Below are positions 14,418 to 16,911 of a stretch of 16,911 nucleotides of DNA, in pieces. Numbering within the stretch: the stretch's first letter is position 1; each line of letters begins with the position of its first letter. This DNA is from Thermoplasmata archaeon (lineage in GTDB: Archaea; Thermoplasmatota; Thermoplasmata; Thermoplasmatales; Thermoplasmataceae): the NCBI GenBank assembly GCA_021846695.1, contig JAJZWN010000026.1, positions 1 to 16,911 of the forward strand, written 5' to 3'. The notes under the pieces were generated by a model. That model saw only the letters and a list, made by a program, of their open reading frames with translations, did no database searches and was not told the origin of the DNA. Made by a program: the position numbers and the translations under genes.

Positions 14418-15722
14418 ATGAAAAATGCCAGGGTTCTTCTTTTGCTATTATTAATCGGGATAACACTTATAATGGTTGCTGCACCACTGTTGCAGCATGA
14501 CCCGGCTGTTATACATAATGAAGCCTCCAGCAGGGAGGTTCTGGTCATAAATTTAACCGGGTCTGTAGACCCTGGAACATACAGCATGGTTAAAGCAGAC
14601 CTGGCCGGTTTAAGCAATTCCTCTGTTAGAGCGGTTATAATCAACATAAATGCAGGATCTGGAATGCTGAATAGTGCACTTGAAATTGATAAATGCATAA
14701 ATTCCACTGAAAATTCTGGAATAAAGGTTTATGCCTACATCGGACCGGATGCCTCTGCTGTAAATGCAGGTTCATATGTAGCCATGGATACAGATGGAAT
14801 TTACATGGCCAAAGGATCATCAATCGGCCGGGCCAGACCCTACATCATAGGTGGATCACAGGGAGAGGAAAATTCTGATACCCTGCGCATGGGAAATACA
14901 ATGTCTGCATTAGCGTCATCTCATGGTAGAAATGGTACATATGCCATGGAAATGGTTACAGACAATACTGTATATGATTCCTCTGCTGCCCTTGCAGATA
15001 ATGTGGCAAACGGAAAGTCCCAGAGCCTCAGCGGGTTTATTGCAGAAATGGGCCTCAGTTCATACAGTATACACTACAGGGAGGAGAGCGTATATGAAAA
15101 CTTCCTTGGATTTCTGGGAAGCCCGTTCACTGCAGGTCTTCTGATACTTACAGGAATAATAGCGGTATTTTTTGATCTTTATCATGGTACGGTAGTACTT
15201 TCAGTGCTGGGAGTTGCCCTGATAATCCTTGGAATTGTCGGGGCGGCCCTCATAGACGCATCCATTATCGGGCTTATTCTGCTCCTTCTGGCAGGAATAC
15301 TTATATTCGTAGAATTTGAAACCAATCACGGTGTGGCCCTATTACTGGGTTTGATCTCAGGTATTGCGGGCGTTTATTTTCTCGGGTCTTCATACGGGAC
15401 AAACAACCCTGGATACTCCCCGGACCCCTATGGTGAGGGATTTTACCTAACATCGATTGCCATCATCCTGCTGGGAATACTAATGGTAGTTTATATAAGC
15501 AGGATATTGAAATCGCAGATAAGGGAACATTATACCGGAATTGAGTCGCTTATAGGGCACAGCGCAGAGGTTAAGACAGACATGGGAACAGATGGCAAGG
15601 GCTTTGTTGCAATAGAGGGTGTACAGTGGAGGGCACTGAACATCGGTGTTCCGGTCAACAGAAATGACCGGGTAATAATAATTGAACGCAGGGGACTTAC
15701 CCTGATAGTAAAAAAGATTTGA
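14418..15722 (+). CDS. nfeD: NfeD-family membrane protein with a degenerate ClpP-like protease domain
   Basis: 434 residues. An N-terminal signal anchor (5-22) is followed by an exported ClpP/SppA-like domain (40-220), membrane segments at about 238-254, 257-277, 282-299, 304-324 and 345-362, and a C-terminal NfeD OB domain (376-434, ending RRGLTLIVKKI). The family member PH1510 of Pyrococcus is a Ser-Lys protease (S97, K138) that cuts the stomatin homologue encoded next to it. Aligned by the flanking GASxxxAGxY and SIGxxRP motifs, the Ser position here is Asn116 in DASAVNAGSY and the Lys position is about Ser153. The PGG oxyanion loop is also changed to NAGSG (78-82). The OB domain is intact. 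No stomatin gene is adjacent. I use ATG 14418 over TTG 14415. Confidence 0.88.
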   Translation: MKNARVLLLLLLIGITLIMVAAPLLQHDPAVIHNEASSREVLVINLTGSVDPGTYSMVKADLAGLSNSSVRAVIININAGSGMLNSALEIDKCINSTENSGIKVYAYIGPDASAVNAGSYVAMDTDGIYMAKGSSIGRARPYIIGGSQGEENSDTLRMGNTMSALASSHGRNGTYAMEMVTDNTVYDSSAALADNVANGKSQSLSGFIAEMGLSSYSIHYREESVYENFLGFLGSPFTAGLLILTGIIAVFFDLYHGTVVLSVLGVALIILGIVGAALIDASIIGLILLLLAGILIFVEFETNHGVALLLGLISGIAGVYFLGSSYGTNNPGYSPDPYGEGFYLTSIAIILLGILMVVYISRILKSQIREHYTGIESLIGHSAEVKTDMGTDGKGFVAIEGVQWRALNIGVPVNRNDRVIIIERRGLTLIVKKI

Positions 15723-15734
15723 TTCTGGACTATC

Positions 15735-15742
15735 TTTATATC
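15735..15742 (+). promoter_or_regulatory. TATA box of the ROK kinase
   Basis: TTTATATC is centred 26 nt before ATG 15764 and lies within the 41-nt gap after nfeD. It excludes the longer in-frame start at 15719. Confidence 0.5.
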
Positions 15743-15763
15743 TTTTCTGTAAATACAGAGATA

Positions 15764-16702
15764 ATGTACATACTTGGATATGATGTGGGGGGAACCAAAA
15801 TTTCAGCTGTCATTGGAAATGAAAGTGGAGAAATCATAGGAAAAATTGTACGGAGAACAGCCAGGGAATATGGTAAAACAGGAATAACAGAACAGTTGAT
15901 TGCCATGGGCGAAGACCTGATTGAGAAGAAAAATATTGATAAAATTTCAAAAATTGGCATAATATTCGCCGGGCCTGTGGATTCTGAAAAGGGCATAATA
16001 ATATCGTCTCCCAATATAATCGGATTAAAGAATTATAACATTACTGAAGAACTCAAGAATCATTTCAAGGTTCCGGTTTATCTCCAGAATGATGCAATAG
16101 CATCCACAATTGCTGAAAAGCTTTATGGGTCTGGAAAAAACTATTCAAATTTTGTATATATAACGCTGAGCACCGGCATCGGCGGGGGAATTTTCATAAA
16201 CAACAGGCTTTATAAGGGGTCACACGGAATGGCAGGAGAATTCGGGCATATGGTTATACTGCCCAACGGTCCTTTATGTGGATGCGGCAGGCGTGGATGC
16301 CTTGAGGCACTTGCCAGTGGCAGGGGGATAACAAGAAGGGTTGTGGAGAATATCAGCGCCATAAAAAATTCTACAATATTTTCTGATATGAATCCTGGAG
16401 ACATAGATGCCAAGGAGATATTCGCTGCCAAGGAATCAGGTGATATGTTCGCTCAGCTCATCGTTGAGGAAACTATATATTACCTGGCAGTGGGGCTTGT
16501 GAACATAATTAATGCGCTGGATCCTGATGCAATTATAATCGGTGGAGGCATATCAAGGGAGGGCGATAATTTATTCAAACCCTTAAGACTTGCAGTAAAG
16601 GAGGAAATGAAATCCATGAAACGCCCTGTAAAGATAGTGAAGGCACTGGAGAACGGCGCGGACCTTGGATCTATTGCCATAACCCAGTATGAGGAAATGT
16701 GA
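15764..16702 (+). CDS. ROK-family sugar kinase, probably glucokinase/hexokinase
   Basis: 312 residues. The phosphate-binding DVGGTK is at 7-12. The catalytic Asp is D110 in LQNDA. STGIGGGIFI (136-145) is the second glycine-rich loop. The sugar-binding EFGHM (E159, H162) leads into the ROK zinc site made of H162, C172, C174 and C179 (LCGCGRRGCLE). IIIGGGIS (257-264) is the C-terminal adenosine motif. This layout is shared by ATP-dependent glucokinases and broad hexokinases of archaea; N-acetylglucosamine or mannose kinase activity is also possible. There is no N-terminal DNA-binding domain, so it is an enzyme and not a ROK repressor. ATG 15764 matches the family N-terminus and the TATA box. 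Confidence 0.9.
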   Translation: MYILGYDVGGTKISAVIGNESGEIIGKIVRRTAREYGKTGITEQLIAMGEDLIEKKNIDKISKIGIIFAGPVDSEKGIIISSPNIIGLKNYNITEELKNHFKVPVYLQNDAIASTIAEKLYGSGKNYSNFVYITLSTGIGGGIFINNRLYKGSHGMAGEFGHMVILPNGPLCGCGRRGCLEALASGRGITRRVVENISAIKNSTIFSDMNPGDIDAKEIFAAKESGDMFAQLIVEETIYYLAVGLVNIINALDPDAIIIGGGISREGDNLFKPLRLAVKEEMKSMKRPVKIVKALENGADLGSIAITQYEEM

Positions 16703-16758
16703 CATCATCCCCGTTATAAACATTAATAATTTTCAAATTATAGGTTATTCCATTACAG

Positions 16759-16830
16759 ATGAGCATACAAATGATGCCGGGGGGAACAAAACTGATAAGG
16801 AGGGTAAAGAACAGGGTAAGAAAATTATAA
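16759..16830 (+). CDS. Possible 23-aa basic micro-ORF
   Basis: ATG 16759 to TAA 16828-16830 would encode a strongly basic peptide with the C-terminal part GGTKLIRRVKNRVRKL. An AT-rich TATA-like word (near 16735-16744) lies about 20 nt before the ATG. I recognise no family. The rest of 16703-16911 is non-coding as far as I can see, with T-rich sequence near 16873-16890. Confidence 0.2.
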   Translation: MSIQMMPGGTKLIRRVKNRVRKL

Positions 16831-16911
16831 GGTGACAGGGGCTATGATTCCAAATTATAGTTTATTACCTACATTTTTATACTTTTATTCATGAACCTGA
16901 GTATCCAGCTT

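Noticed and set aside
16891..16911. ATG at 16891 open to the window end, possible start of a new gene
   Set aside because: Only seven codons are visible, and the nearest TATA-like word is too close for the leaderless spacing seen elsewhere.
1..16911. CRISPR arrays, tRNA and rRNA genes
   Set aside because: No regularly spaced repeats, no tRNA T-loop/acceptor combinations and no rRNA-like conserved stretches were found on either strand.

Overview
The window looks like chromosomal DNA of an acidophilic archaeon of the order Thermoplasmatales, most likely the Ferroplasma/Acidiplasma/Picrophilus group. The main reasons are a low G+C base composition, archaeal-only genes (sn-glycerol-1-phosphate dehydrogenase, short-chain prenyl synthase, fibrillarin, MBF1, UPF0179, XerA) and ribosomal proteins of archaeal type. 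Most genes carry a TATA box centred about 22-26 nt before the start codon, which implies leaderless mRNAs. Placement below the order level is inference.

Region by region: 1-850 is the 3' part of a decayed IS200/IS605-type tnpB with a frameshift, an Asn/Lys-rich low-complexity insert and a probable right-end hairpin. 938-3323 holds ribulose-phosphate 3-epimerase, a convergent medium-chain dehydrogenase and a six-repeat TPR protein. 3413-6969 holds GGPP synthase, XerA recombinase, a four-helix membrane protein and sn-glycerol-1-phosphate dehydrogenase, so two separate steps of archaeal lipid synthesis sit close together. 7098-9714 is a tight operon: UPF0179, a YchF/OLA1-type GTPase, uS12 and uS7. 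9814-11363 is a minus-strand group: a CopD-like membrane protein, MBF1 and a small secreted or anchored beta-rich protein. 11457-12634 holds fibrillarin and a 93-aa orphan. Two AT-rich stretches (12123-12352 and 12635-12956) hold promoters, palindromes and repeats but no clear RNA gene. 12957-16702 holds a 43-aa small ORF, aspartyl-tRNA synthetase, an NfeD-type membrane protein whose protease domain appears to have lost its catalytic residues, and a ROK sugar kinase.

Most of the window is housekeeping: translation (uS12, uS7, AspRS, fibrillarin, YchF-like GTPase), transcription (MBF1), lipid synthesis, sugar metabolism and chromosome resolution. Genes are packed closely, with three short convergent overlaps. 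I saw no tRNA, rRNA or CRISPR array. I do not see a clear novel multi-gene system. The best leads are the apparently inactive NfeD protease homologue, a fibrillarin with Asn in place of the usual catalytic His, and two unassigned small proteins with good promoters (12353-12634 and 12957-13088).
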